A stretch of DNA of 64,000 nucleotides from DASPHG01 sp963748315 (GTDB lineage Bacteria; Actinomycetota; Thermoleophilia; Solirubrobacterales; Thermoleophilaceae): positions 620,001 through 684,000 of the forward strand of contig CAVVIK010000006.1 of assembly GCA_963748315.1 (NCBI GenBank), read 5' to 3'. This document shows, piece by piece, positions 30,429-38,272 of the stretch. The notes beneath the pieces are model-generated. The model was not told the origin of the DNA and did not search any database. It saw only the letters and a program-made list of their open reading frames with translations. Position 1 is the first letter of the stretch; each line of letters starts with the position of its first letter. The translations under genes were made by a program, and so were the position numbers.

Positions 30429-30847
30429 CGGTACTCGCCCGCGTGGAAGAGGAGGGGGTCTCCGCCCCGCGCCTCGAACGCCTCCGCTGAGACGATCGCG
30501 ATCACGTGGTCGCCGCCGGGGATCAGCTCGAGCACCGGTCCGGCCACCCACGCGACGGTGCCGTCGAGCACGGGCACGCCGCCCTCCTCGCGCCAGCCGA
30601 CGTCGCGGAACTTCTCCTTGTGCGCGGCCTTGCCGGAGAAGCGCGCCGCGATCTCCTCCTGCGACTCCGACAGGACGTTCACCGCCAGCCGCCGGTGCTC
30701 GCGGACGGCCGCGAGCGTGCGCGACTCGAGGTCGAGGCAGACCAGCACCAGCGGGGGGTCGAGCGAAAGGGAGCTGAACGCGTTCGTCGTAAGCCCGGCC
30801 GGGCCGCGAGTCGTGACCACCGCGACGCCCGTCGCGAACTGGCCCAT
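30425..30847 (-). CDS. Flavin reductase-like (FMN-binding split-barrel) protein
   Basis: Family members reduce or carry FMN, often for two-component monooxygenases. 'MGQFATGVAVVTTRGPAGLTTNAFSSLSLDPPLVLVCL' is the family opening (quoted here in parts: 'FATGVAVVTT', 'TTNAFSSLSLDPPLV'), with 'RRLAVNVLSESQEEIAARFS' and 'GPVLELIPGGDHVIAIVSAE'. 140 aa from the only canonical start, an ATG at 30847. In-frame codons upstream read LDQSAFRAAM, as in relatives, so the true start may be a rare CTG near 30870, just past the ku stop. Confidence 0.85.
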   Translation of the reverse strand: MGQFATGVAVVTTRGPAGLTTNAFSSLSLDPPLVLVCLDLESRTLAAVREHRRLAVNVLSESQEEIAARFSGKAAHKEKFRDVGWREEGGVPVLDGTVAWVAGPVLELIPGGDHVIAIVSAEAFEARGGDPLLFHAGEYR

Positions 30848-30878
30848 CGCGGCTCGGAAGGCGGACTGGTCCAGGCGC

Positions 30879-31790
30879 TCAGGCCTTCGTCTTCGCGCGC
30901 GCGCGTGACTTCGTCTTCTTGGCAGGCGACTTCTTGGCGCCCGAGCCGTTGGCGGCGGCCTTCTTCTTCGCCGTCTTGGCCGCGGGCTTTGCGCCGCCCT
31001 TGCGCTTCGTGTCCTTGGCCTGGTCGAGCGAGGCCTGAAGCGCCGCCATCAGGTCCGGCACGGGCTGGCGCTCCTCGGGCTCCGGCGCGACCTCGATCTC
31101 CTCGCCGGCAAGCTTCTTCTCGATCAGCGCCATCAGGTCGCGCTTGTGCTCGTTCTCGAACTCGCCCGGCTCGAACGGGCGCGACAGGCTCTCGACGAGC
31201 TGCTTCGCCATATCGAGCTCGGCCTTGGCCACCTTGGTGTCGTGGACGACGTCCTCGATCTCGTCGCGCGTGGAGATGCGCACGTCCTCGGGGTAGAAGA
31301 GGAGCTCGATCGCGAGCGCATCGCCGGAGGGGCGGAGCAGGACGAGGTGCTCCTTGCTCGACAGGACGATCTTGCCGACCGCGGCCTTGCCGGTTTGCTT
31401 GAGCGCCTCGAGCAGAAGGGTGTAGGGCTTGTTCGACGCTTCCTGCGGGGCGACGTAATAGGTGCGGTCGTAGTAGACCGGGTCCACCTCTTCGATGTCG
31501 ATGAACGAGATGATGTCGATGGTCCGCCGGCGCTCCACGGCGACGCTCTCGAGTTCCTCGTCGGTGACGACGACGAACTGGCCCTTGCCGACCTCGTAGC
31601 CCTTCACGGTCTCGGTGCGCTCGACGACGGCGTCGTCGCGCGCCGACGACACCATCTGCTGGCGGATCGGCTGGTTGGTCTCGGCGTCGAGCGTCCGGAA
31701 CTTGGGATCCGAGCGCTGCGTAGCCACCCCGAGCGCGATCGGGATGTTCACGAGACCGAACGAAATTGTGCCCTTCCAGATGGAGCGCAT
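30879..31790 (-). CDS. ku: Ku protein, non-homologous end joining
   Basis: 303-aa bacterial Ku, a DNA-end-binding homodimer that recruits LigD. 'SIWKGTISFGLVNIPIAL' is the family opening, then 'YEVGKGQFVVVTDEELES', 'YYDRTYYVAPQ', 'KIVLSSKEHLVLLRPSG' and 'EFENEHKRDLMALIEKK'. A lysine/alanine-rich tail occupies the last 55 residues, as in many soil actinobacteria and sporeformers. No ligD lies within the window. Confidence 0.95.
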   Translation of the reverse strand: MRSIWKGTISFGLVNIPIALGVATQRSDPKFRTLDAETNQPIRQQMVSSARDDAVVERTETVKGYEVGKGQFVVVTDEELESVAVERRRTIDIISFIDIEEVDPVYYDRTYYVAPQEASNKPYTLLLEALKQTGKAAVGKIVLSSKEHLVLLRPSGDALAIELLFYPEDVRISTRDEIEDVVHDTKVAKAELDMAKQLVESLSRPFEPGEFENEHKRDLMALIEKKLAGEEIEVAPEPEERQPVPDLMAALQASLDQAKDTKRKGGAKPAAKTAKKKAAANGSGAKKSPAKKTKSRARAKTKA

Positions 31791-31861
31791 GGACCTGTCA
31801 GTTTCCCAGATAGGGGGTGTACGTCCTCCGCGTGCAGCGGGATTTGCAGGTAAGACGCCGG

Positions 31862-31885
31862 CGGGGCGCAGAAGTAATCGCCCCG
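31862..31885. other. Hairpin in the 207-bp gap upstream of ku
   Basis: A perfect 7-bp inverted repeat, CGGGGCG and CGCCCCG, with a 10-nt loop. There is no T-run on either side, so it is not a standard terminator. It lies between the cupredoxin stop and the ku start. I see nothing else convincing in the gap. Confidence 0.3.
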
Positions 31886-31997
31886 ACGGCAGTATCGATT
31901 GCCGCCGAATGAGACGACCGTCCGCTTAAAGCAGATTTTGGGCCGCCACCACCGCCGCCGGGGCGGTCAGGACTTCGCCGCCCCTGGCGCGGTTCCT

Positions 31998-32378
31998 CTA
32001 CTTGACCTCGAGCTTGCCCTTCATCCCCAGGGCGGCGTGGTCGCCCACGGTGCACAGGAGCTCGTACTCGCCCGGCTCGACCTGGACCGCGCCCGAGCGC
32101 GGCTCGCCACCCGCGAAGGTCGGCGTTCCGCCGACGTCCTTCCCCCCGTCGAAGACGCGCAAGTTGTGGGCAAGCGTGCCCTGGTTGTCGAGCTCGACGG
32201 TCAGCTCGCCGCCGCCTGTGAGCACGATCGTCTCCGGATCGAACGAGTACTCCTTGGCGACGACGGCGACGGTCTCGCCGGACTCGACCGTGACGGTCCG
32301 GCCGGGCGTGTCCTCGTCGTCGCCGCAGCCGCTTACGACGGCCAGCAGCAGGGCTGTGATGGGAAGGAGGCGGCGCAC
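31998..32378 (-). CDS. Cupredoxin lipoprotein
   Basis: 126-aa exported blue-copper-type electron carrier. The signal peptide ends in a lipobox ('AVVSGC'), so it should be membrane-anchored outside the cell. Type 1 copper ligands are all visible: His in 'AHNLRVF', then Cys, His and Met in 'CTVGDHAALGMKG'. Transcribed divergently from a cytochrome c gene with about 25 bp between starts, suggesting a joint role in extracytoplasmic electron transfer. Confidence 0.85.
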   Translation of the reverse strand: MRRLLPITALLLAVVSGCGDDEDTPGRTVTVESGETVAVVAKEYSFDPETIVLTGGGELTVELDNQGTLAHNLRVFDGGKDVGGTPTFAGGEPRSGAVQVEPGEYELLCTVGDHAALGMKGKLEVK

Positions 32379-32403
32379 AGGCGGCGGTTAGTATGCCCGC
32401 CCG

Positions 32404-32769
32404 ATGATCCTCCGAACTTTGGCGGCTGCGCTGGTCGCCGGTGCGCTCCTCACCGGCTGCGAGCAGGACAAGATCGAAGTCGACTCCGCCAGCGAGACGG
32501 GGGCGCAGCTCTTCAACGAGCGCTGCAGCGGCTGTCACACGCTGAGCGCCGCGTCGGCGCATGGCTCGAAGCCCGAGGGCCAGGTCTCCGGCGGCGAGCG
32601 CACGAACGGCCCGAACTTCGACACCCGCCGCGTTGCCAAGGACGACGCCCTCTTCGCGATCCGAAACGGCGGCTTCTCCGGCGCGATCATGCCCGCGAAC
32701 ATCGTGGTCGGCGATGACGCCGAACAGGTCGCCGAGTTCCTGGAGAAGTACTCGGGCAACGGCGACTAG
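32404..32769 (+). CDS. Class I cytochrome c lipoprotein
   Basis: 121 aa. The signal peptide ends in lipobox LLTGC. A single heme site CSGCH lies near residue 41 and a distal methionine in 'GAIMPANIVVG'. This is the c-type fold of small cytochrome oxidase or Cu-protein partners. It is divergent from the cupredoxin gene and 14 bp upstream of serS. Confidence 0.88.
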   Translation: MILRTLAAALVAGALLTGCEQDKIEVDSASETGAQLFNERCSGCHTLSAASAHGSKPEGQVSGGERTNGPNFDTRRVAKDDALFAIRNGGFSGAIMPANIVVGDDAEQVAEFLEKYSGNGD

Positions 32770-32783
32770 GCCCGCTCGGTCGG

Positions 32784-34022
32784 GTGCTCGACCTAAAGGA
32801 GATACGGCGCGACCCGGAACCGGTTCGCGCAGCGCTCGCTCGGCGCGGCAACGCGGACGTGCTGGACGAGCTGCTCTCGCTCGACGAGCGCCGGCGTGAG
32901 CTGTTGCCGCGGCTCGAGGAGCTTCGGGCCAAGCAGAACCAGGCCAACGACCGGATCGCCGAAGCGAAGCGCGCGGGCGAGGACGCGTCGGCCGCAATCG
33001 AGGAGATGCGCGGCGTCGCCAGTGAGGTGAAGCAGCTGCAGGCGGAGGTCGGCGAGGTGGAGGAGCGGCTCGGCAAGGCGCTCGCCGGCGTGCCGAACCC
33101 GCCCGACCCGACGGCGCCGGATGAGGACGAGGCACTCCGCGAGGTCGGCGAGTCCGGCAAGACCGGCCGCGACCACCTCGAGCTGCTCGGCGGGCTCGTC
33201 GACATGCAAGCCGGGGCGCGGGTGGCCGGCTCGCGGTTCGCGTACCTCAAGGGTCCGCTGGTACTGCTCGAGCTCGCGCTCGTCCGCTGGGCGCTCGAGG
33301 TCCTGGGCGAGAAGGGTTTCGAGCCGGTGATCCCGCCCGTGCTCGTGCGCGAGGACGCGCTCTACGGAACCGGCTTCCTGCCCGACACGGAGCAGCAGAT
33401 TTACCGCCTGCCCGAGGACGACCTGTACCTGGCGGGCACGTCCGAGGTGCCGCTCGCATCTCTACACGCGGGCGAGATCCTTTCCGGCGACCAGCTGCCG
33501 CTCCGCTATGCCGGGTTCTCCACGTGCTTCCGGCGCGAGGCGGGTGCGGCCGGCAAGGACACGCGCGGCATCTTCCGCGTGCACCAGTTCGACAAGGTCG
33601 AGATGTTCACGTTCGTGCGTCCCGAGGAGTCGAAGGACGAGCACGAGCGGCTGCTCGCGATCGAGGAGGAGATCCTGCAGTTGCTCGGGATTCCATACCG
33701 CGTGGTGAACATCGCGGTCGGCGACCTCGGCGCATCCGCCGCCAAGAAGTACGACCTCGAGGCGTGGCTACCGGGCCAGGAGCGCTTCCGTGAGTTGACG
33801 TCGTGCTCGAACACGACGGACTTCCAGGCACGCCGGCTCGATGTTCGGTACCGCTCCGACGAGGGCGTCCGCCATGTGCACACCCTCAATGGCACGGCTG
33901 TAGCGGTCGGCCGCACGATCATCGCGATCGTCGAGAACCACCAGCAGGAGGACGGCACGATCGCGGTGCCCGAGGTGCTGCACGCGTACGGCGCGCCCGA
34001 GGTGATCAGCGCGTCAGACTGA
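32784..34022 (+). CDS. serS: Seryl-tRNA synthetase
   Basis: 412-aa class II synthetase charging tRNA-Ser. The N-terminal coiled-coil arm (about residues 30-105, rich in Glu/Lys/Arg) grips the long variable arm of tRNA-Ser. 'LAGTSEVPLASLHAGEIL' is motif region TxE, motif 2 'CFRREAGAAGKDTRGIFRVHQF' region, and motif 3 'NGTAVAVGRTIIAIVENHQ'. GTG start at 32784. A tRNA-Ser gene lies 300 bp downstream. Confidence 0.97.
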   Translation: MLDLKEIRRDPEPVRAALARRGNADVLDELLSLDERRRELLPRLEELRAKQNQANDRIAEAKRAGEDASAAIEEMRGVASEVKQLQAEVGEVEERLGKALAGVPNPPDPTAPDEDEALREVGESGKTGRDHLELLGGLVDMQAGARVAGSRFAYLKGPLVLLELALVRWALEVLGEKGFEPVIPPVLVREDALYGTGFLPDTEQQIYRLPEDDLYLAGTSEVPLASLHAGEILSGDQLPLRYAGFSTCFRREAGAAGKDTRGIFRVHQFDKVEMFTFVRPEESKDEHERLLAIEEEILQLLGIPYRVVNIAVGDLGASAAKKYDLEAWLPGQERFRELTSCSNTTDFQARRLDVRYRSDEGVRHVHTLNGTAVAVGRTIIAIVENHQQEDGTIAVPEVLHAYGAPEVISASD

Positions 34023-34026
34023 CGCG

Positions 34027-34287
34027 ATGGAGATCGCGGCTGCGATCGTCATCGCGACTCTCGTCGGCCCGTTCCTGATCGGGTGGTGGATCGGCCACCC
34101 GGGGTTCGCCGCGGCGGCGTGGGGCGCGCTCGGCCTGACGGTGCTGATCCGCCAGGCCCAGCTCGACACGAGCGAAGGCCTCGCCTTCCTCTGGATCGTG
34201 GTCGCGACGGGGATCTCGATGGCGGCGGCTTGGTACGGCGCTCTGCGCCGCGAGCGGTCACGCCAGCGAGAGCTCGAGCGGCGCTAG
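34027..34287 (+). CDS. Small two-to-three-helix membrane protein
   Basis: 86 aa. Hydrophobic stretches cover about residues 3-21, 26-42 and 50-68, followed by a very basic tail 'RRERSRQRELERR' facing the cytoplasm by the positive-inside rule. It starts 4 bp after serS, so is probably cotranscribed with it. Family not recognised. Confidence 0.6.
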   Translation: MEIAAAIVIATLVGPFLIGWWIGHPGFAAAAWGALGLTVLIRQAQLDTSEGLAFLWIVVATGISMAAAWYGALRRERSRQRELERR

Positions 34288-34292
34288 CCTCA

Positions 34293-34323
34293 TTTCTAAA
34301 GGGGGTCAGACCCCCTTTAGAAA
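34293..34323. repeat. Perfect 31-bp palindrome next to tRNA-Ser
   Basis: 15-bp arms (TTTCTAAAGGGGGTC and its exact complement) around a single central A. It contains a GGGGTCAGACCCC-type core, which I recall as a widely scattered REP-like palindrome. It lies 6 bp after the small membrane gene and 3 bp before tRNA-Ser. With a one-base centre it makes a poor RNA terminator loop, though a read-through transcript would still fold strongly. Confidence 0.7.
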
Positions 34324-34326
34324 CCC

Positions 34327-34416
34327 GGAGGGGTGGCAGAGCGGTTGAATGCGCCGGTCTTGAAAACCGGTGTCCGTCTTCTCGGCGGACCGTGGGTTCG
34401 AATCCCACCCCCTCCG
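34327..34416 (+). tRNA. tRNA-Ser (TGA anticodon)
   Basis: 90 nt with acceptor GGAGGGG paired to CCCCTCC and discriminator G. The anticodon loop CTTGAAA gives TGA. A long variable arm is as expected for serine, and the T arm is GTGGG-TTCGAAT-CCCAC. No CCA is encoded. Confidence 0.95.
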
Positions 34417-34418
34417 CT

Positions 34419-35135
34419 CTAGACGGCCGTGCAGACGAAGATGTCGCTGCCGCCGGGGAGCTTGAACCGATCGATCTCGGCCGGCGACAGGCTTTCGTCG
34501 GGCCGCGCGTGCTCGACCTGGAAGCCGGCGGCAGTCAGACGATCGACGATGTCGAGCGCGTACAGGCGCACGTGGTCCTCCTGCCAGTACGCCTCACGGC
34601 GCGCGTGGGGACTGGTGATCGCTGGATCCTCGAGCGTCGTGTCGCGGTTGCGATCGACGGGGACCATGACGATCGCGCGTCCGCCTGGAACCAGAATGCG
34701 CCGAAGCTCGCGCATCGCTGAGCCGTCGTCCGCAACGTGTTCGAGCACGTGTGAGCAGACGATGTAGTCGAAGCTCGCATCGGGGAGGTCGAGCGCGGTG
34801 ATGTCGAGCGTGAGATCGCCGACCTCGGGATCCAAATCGGCGGACACGTAGCGCCCGACCCGCTCGCGGAGGCGTCGCGCAAGTCCCCACTCCGGCGCGA
34901 AGTGAAGCAGTGCTCCGGGCCGCGACAAGAGCTCCGGTCGCATGCGGTCGAGATACAGCCATAGCGCGCGATGGTGCTCGTGCGCGCCGCATCGCCAGCA
35001 GACGACCTCGGGCCCGTTCGCGCGTGCCATGAACCGCCGGAAGCGCGAGTCGCAGACCGGGCATTCGACGCTGTTGCCCCGGTAACGCCAGATTCGCAAC
35101 CGTCGAATCGCGGCTTCACGCAGTCGGCTCAGCAC
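34419..35135 (-). CDS. Zinc-ribbon class I methyltransferase
   Basis: 238-aa SAM-dependent methyltransferase. N-terminal CPVC and CWRC pairs (about residues 25-55) form a zinc-ribbon-like site. The Methyltransf_11 core follows: 'YVSADLDPEVGDLTLDI', 'FDYIVCSHVLEHVADDGSAMREL', 'LVPGGRAIVMVPVD'. I chose GTG at 35135; the frame stays open to 35237, but that would run the gene through the operators of the divergent locus. The acceptor is unknown; similar enzymes sit in glycan or polyketide clusters. Confidence 0.8.
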   Translation of the reverse strand: MLSRLREAAIRRLRIWRYRGNSVECPVCDSRFRRFMARANGPEVVCWRCGAHEHHRALWLYLDRMRPELLSRPGALLHFAPEWGLARRLRERVGRYVSADLDPEVGDLTLDITALDLPDASFDYIVCSHVLEHVADDGSAMRELRRILVPGGRAIVMVPVDRNRDTTLEDPAITSPHARREAYWQEDHVRLYALDIVDRLTAAGFQVEHARPDESLSPAEIDRFKLPGGSDIFVCTAV

Positions 35136-35184
35136 CGGCGGACTGTATTCACGAAGAAATCTCGCGAGTTCTTGACAGCTGGGG

Positions 35185-35220
35185 TATACATCCGCGTACC
35201 GATGTGTACGGGGGCGTACC
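35185..35220 (+). promoter_or_regulatory. Tandem operator copies upstream of the hotdog gene
   Basis: Two copies of the palindrome GGTACG-N4-CGTACC. 35205-35220 reads TGTACGGGGGCGTACC (one mismatch). 35185-35200 has a perfect right half and a poor left half. Their centres are 20 bp, two helical turns, apart. A TTGACA at 35172-35177 lies just upstream and is a good -35. I infer binding by the TetR protein encoded at 35692. Confidence 0.55.
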
Positions 35221-35257
35221 GCATCTGCGGAACGCACATCAAGGAGGGAGGCGCCTG

Positions 35258-35605
35258 ATGATCGCCCAATCAGAGGAGATGAGTCTTGTGCGGTTCGCGG
35301 CGGGGGTCGCCGTGTACGAGATGCCGGCGCGGCCGGTCGACAACGGAGTGCTGGTGGCGTTCGCGGAGGTCGCGATGAACGCAGCCGCGGCCGCGGTCGT
35401 CCCGGATCAGGGGAGGAGCGCGACCATGACCACGGTCGACATCTGCGCGCATTTCCACTCCGGCGTGCCGGCGGACGCCGAGCTGCTTACCGCCGAGGCG
35501 ATCGTCGTCCGCTCGGACGGCCGCCGGGTTCGGGTGGAGGCGGATGTGCTGGCGGACGGCCGGCGCATCGCCAGCTTCGAGGCGAACTCGGGCGTAGCGC
35601 TGTAG
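35258..35605 (+). CDS. Hotdog-fold (PaaI-type) thioesterase-like protein
   Basis: 115 aa. 'PVDNGVLVAFAEVAMNAAAAAVV' and 'TMTTVDICAHFHSGVPADAELLTAEAIVVRSDGRRVRVEADVL' (shown in part) match the core helix and strands of PaaI-type acyl-CoA thioesterases. The helix carries Glu ('FAEVAMN') where the catalytic acid is expected. Strong Shine-Dalgarno AAGGAGG at 35241 sits about 10 bases before the chosen ATG; a second in-frame ATG follows at 35279. The gene lies behind the tandem operators and before the TetR gene. It suggests an acyl-CoA intermediate in the pathway this locus serves. Confidence 0.65.
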   Translation: MIAQSEEMSLVRFAAGVAVYEMPARPVDNGVLVAFAEVAMNAAAAAVVPDQGRSATMTTVDICAHFHSGVPADAELLTAEAIVVRSDGRRVRVEADVLADGRRIASFEANSGVAL

Positions 35606-35655
35606 CTATGCCTTCGCGGCGGCCCGGGGAGGGCGTCGTCCGCGCGCGCAGCGTT

Positions 35656-35671
35656 GGTACTGCGCCGTACC
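35656..35671 (+). promoter_or_regulatory. Operator upstream of the TetR gene
   Basis: GGTACTGCGCCGTACC: the same palindrome with one mismatch, ending 20 bp before the TetR ATG. It overlaps a possible promoter, TTGGTA at 35654-35659 and TACCCT at 35678-35683 (18-bp spacing), so binding should repress its own gene. Confidence 0.55.
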
Positions 35672-35691
35672 GATCGCTACCCTCAGATCGG

Positions 35692-36372
35692 ATGGCTCGC
35701 ACCGACTCCCTGTTCTTCCGTGCGCTCGAACCCGACGAGGGCTGGGTCGGCCAGAAGGAGGCCACCGGTGCGTCCCAGCGCGCACGCATGCTCGACGCGG
35801 TCACGCGCGCGGTCGCGGCGAAGGGTTACGCGCGCGTGACCGTCGGCGACGTCGTGAGCGAGGCCGGCGTGTCGCGTCGCACCTTCTACGAGCAGTTCAA
35901 GGACAAGGAGGACTGCTTCCTGGCTGCGTACGCCACCGGAACCGAGGCGCTGATCAGTGAAATGGTCGAGGCCTCGCTCCGCGTCGACGCGGACGCCGAC
36001 TGGCGTGAGGTCCTCGAGGTTGCGATCGACAGCTACGTCGGGGGGCTCGCGGCCGATCCCGAGTTCGCGAAGACGTTCCTTGTGGACGTGCTCGGTGCCG
36101 GACATGCCGCCGTCGAGCTGCGCGTGCAGGTCTACGAGCAGTTCGTCCAGCAGTACGTGATCCTCGCGCGCCGCGCGGCGCGCCAGCACCCCGAGATCGG
36201 CGAGGTGCCCGAGGTCTACCTGCGCGCGATGGTGGGCGGAATCGGCGAGCTCGTGCAGCAGCACCTGCTCACCAAGGACGCGAAGACCCTCCCCGAGCTG
36301 GCCCCCGTGCTCGTTCAGGTGGTCAGGGCAGTGATCCAGGGCGCGGCCACGACAGCACCCGTTTCGCGCTAG
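35692..36372 (+). CDS. TetR-family repressor of the copper/quinoprotein locus
   Basis: 226 aa. The N-terminal helix-turn-helix 'VTVGDVVSEAGVSRRTFYEQF' (about residues 49-70) is followed by 'KEDCFLAAYATG', the usual TetR_N ending. The C-terminal ligand domain is all-helical. I chose the ATG at 35692 ('MARTDSLFF') because an upstream start would place the operator inside the gene. Flanked by matching palindromes in front of itself, the hotdog gene and the downstream operon; I infer that it controls all three and responds to a pathway substrate or acyl-CoA. Confidence 0.88.
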   Translation: MARTDSLFFRALEPDEGWVGQKEATGASQRARMLDAVTRAVAAKGYARVTVGDVVSEAGVSRRTFYEQFKDKEDCFLAAYATGTEALISEMVEASLRVDADADWREVLEVAIDSYVGGLAADPEFAKTFLVDVLGAGHAAVELRVQVYEQFVQQYVILARRAARQHPEIGEVPEVYLRAMVGGIGELVQQHLLTKDAKTLPELAPVLVQVVRAVIQGAATTAPVSR

Positions 36373-36429
36373 CCGCGCAAGTAGGCGCGAGCTGCAACGT
36401 TTCTTCTTCCGGATGTGGTTTACTCCGGG

Positions 36430-36452
36430 TAACCTAGGTACGCGTCCGTACC
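36430..36452 (+). promoter_or_regulatory. -10 element and perfect operator of the copper operon
   Basis: TAACCT at 36430-36435 followed at once by the perfect palindrome GGTACGCGTCCGTACC at 36437-36452. A protein bound here would cover the start site. The -35 is poor (TTCCGG at 17 bp). The Shine-Dalgarno GGAGG and the ATG follow 28 and 39 bp later. Confidence 0.6.
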
Positions 36453-36490
36453 AACGGCAAGGGGTTGTTTCCTACGCGGGGGAGGAACTG

Positions 36491-38272
36491 ATGTCGAAGT
36501 TCGCCGGAGTGCTCGTGCTGGCACTGCTTCTGCTCGTCCCGACGAGCGCGTCCGCGCAGCGGATCGATCGCGCCCCCACGCCTGAGCTTGACCCGCTCGG
36601 GCTCGACATCGTCCCGCGCCCGTGCGAGTTCGAGGGAGAGGACCCCTTCGAGAAGCAGTTCTACAAGGCCGAAGGCTGGAAGGGACCGGACTTCGTGCGC
36701 TACCCGGGCGCGTGCCAGCGGATGCGCTTCTCCTACGGCCCGATCGCCGTCAAGCCGGGGCAGAACGACGTCCTCGTCGAGCCCGTGACGATCGAGAAGC
36801 CGATGGTCGACGGCTACATCACGCGCTTCAGGCCGAACCTCGTCCGCGCGGACGGCACCGTTCCGCCGGTCGAGCAGGTGCACCTCCACCACGGCACCTG
36901 GCTGTCCTACCCCGAATACGGCAGCGGACCGTTCTTCGCGTCGGGTGAGGAAAAGACCGTCGCGCCGTTCCCGCGCGGCTTCGGCATGCCGGTGCAGGGC
37001 ACGGACACCTGGCTGATGCTCTACATGGTCCACTCGGCCGTCGCGCAGCCGATGGAGGCCTACATCATCTACGACATCGACTTCATCCCGAAGGCGCAGG
37101 GTGACGAGCTCGGCATCAAGCCGGCGTACCCGCTGTGGCTCGACGTGCGTCCATCGGGCTACCCCGTCTTCAACGTCCAGCGCCCCTTCGGCGGCAAGGA
37201 CGGACAGTGCACGTGGCCGAAGGAGCAGTGCGCGTCGTTCAACTCCTGGGGCGATGAGGAGGTCGGACAGGGCCAGCCCGGAAACGGCAAGGGCGAGGAC
37301 TGGGAGTTCCCGGCGAAGGGTGAGCCGTTCGGCAGAGCGGGCCCGTTCACCGGCGGAACGATCATCGGAATGGGCGGACACATGCATCCGGGCGGGATCC
37401 AGAACGAGATCGACCTCGTCCGCGGGAAGAAGAAGCGGCGGATCTACACCGGCAAGGCCAAGTACTGGAAGAACCAGAAGAAGGGCGGCGGCCCGAAGGA
37501 CTCCTGGAACTTCTCGATGCCGGTCGTGGGGAACCCGTTCTGGGGTGTCCGCGTGAGGCCGGGCGACAAGCTGCGCTCGAACGTCACGTACGACACGAAG
37601 CTCCAGTCGACCTACGAGAACATGGGCATCGCGGTCAGCCTGCTCGTTCCCGACGACGAGAACGGGAAGCGGCAGGCGCCCGGCGTGAACCCGTTCAAGG
37701 TCAAGAGCAGCGGCCGGAAGAACTGCTTCCGGAAGGGCGGGCTCCGCGACGCTGGCATCCAGGCTGAGCCGCCGGTGTTGTGTAAGAAGGGCGTCGTCAC
37801 GCACGGTCAGCTCGTCGAGAACACGAATCGCGGTCACGCGGAAGGGAAGTGGGAGGCCGCGAGCGCCGGCGAGGGCAACCAAGTCGCGATCGCCGACTTC
37901 ATCTACACGCCGGGCGACCTCTCGACGCGCATGTCGATGGGCATCCCGACCGTGAAGCTCGGCGACACGCTCAACTTCTCGAACTTCGAGGGGGGCTTGA
38001 TCTGGCACACGGTCACTTCGTGCAAGTTCCCGTGCCTCGGCCCGACGGGTGCCGCTTACCCGCTCGCGAATGGCCGGACGAGCGCGAAGCGCAAGGTCGA
38101 CTTCGACTCTTCGGAGGTCGGGTTCGGCACGCCCGAGATCGGGCCGGCGACCAACCAGCTGAACTGGTCGCTGGACGTGACGAAGGAGGAGGGCTACAAG
38201 CCCGGCGAGGTCGTCACGTACTTCTGCCGCATCCATCCCTTCATGCGCGGGGCGTTCGAGGTCGCGAAGTGA
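36491..38272 (+). CDS. Secreted PHM-like copper protein fused to a C-terminal cupredoxin
   Basis: 593 aa. ATG at 36491 after GGAGG. The signal peptide ends at 'TSASA' (residue ~22). The central part resembles the two-domain copper type II monooxygenase fold (PHM/DBH). 'VHLHHGTWL' near residue 130 has a His cluster, 'GGHMHPGG' near 297 supplies an HxH pair, and 'YENMGIAVSLL' near 376 could give the Met ligand of the second copper. The last ~110 residues form a cupredoxin: His in 'IWHTVTSC' near 505 and Cys/His/Met in 'YFCRIHPFMRG' near 579. First gene of a four-gene coupled operon. Oxygen-dependent C-H hydroxylation is possible, but no assigned relative is certain. Confidence 0.65.
   Translation: MSKFAGVLVLALLLLVPTSASAQRIDRAPTPELDPLGLDIVPRPCEFEGEDPFEKQFYKAEGWKGPDFVRYPGACQRMRFSYGPIAVKPGQNDVLVEPVTIEKPMVDGYITRFRPNLVRADGTVPPVEQVHLHHGTWLSYPEYGSGPFFASGEEKTVAPFPRGFGMPVQGTDTWLMLYMVHSAVAQPMEAYIIYDIDFIPKAQGDELGIKPAYPLWLDVRPSGYPVFNVQRPFGGKDGQCTWPKEQCASFNSWGDEEVGQGQPGNGKGEDWEFPAKGEPFGRAGPFTGGTIIGMGGHMHPGGIQNEIDLVRGKKKRRIYTGKAKYWKNQKKGGGPKDSWNFSMPVVGNPFWGVRVRPGDKLRSNVTYDTKLQSTYENMGIAVSLLVPDDENGKRQAPGVNPFKVKSSGRKNCFRKGGLRDAGIQAEPPVLCKKGVVTHGQLVENTNRGHAEGKWEAASAGEGNQVAIADFIYTPGDLSTRMSMGIPTVKLGDTLNFSNFEGGLIWHTVTSCKFPCLGPTGAAYPLANGRTSAKRKVDFDSSEVGFGTPEIGPATNQLNWSLDVTKEEGYKPGEVVTYFCRIHPFMRGAFEVAK

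Noticed and set aside
34293..34323. Rho-independent terminator for the serS transcript
   Set aside because: The hairpin has a one-base centre and no T-run; it fits an interspersed palindrome better.
35135..35237. Longer start for the zinc-ribbon methyltransferase
   Set aside because: Would run the gene across the tandem operators and TTGACA of the divergent locus and adds no conserved residues.
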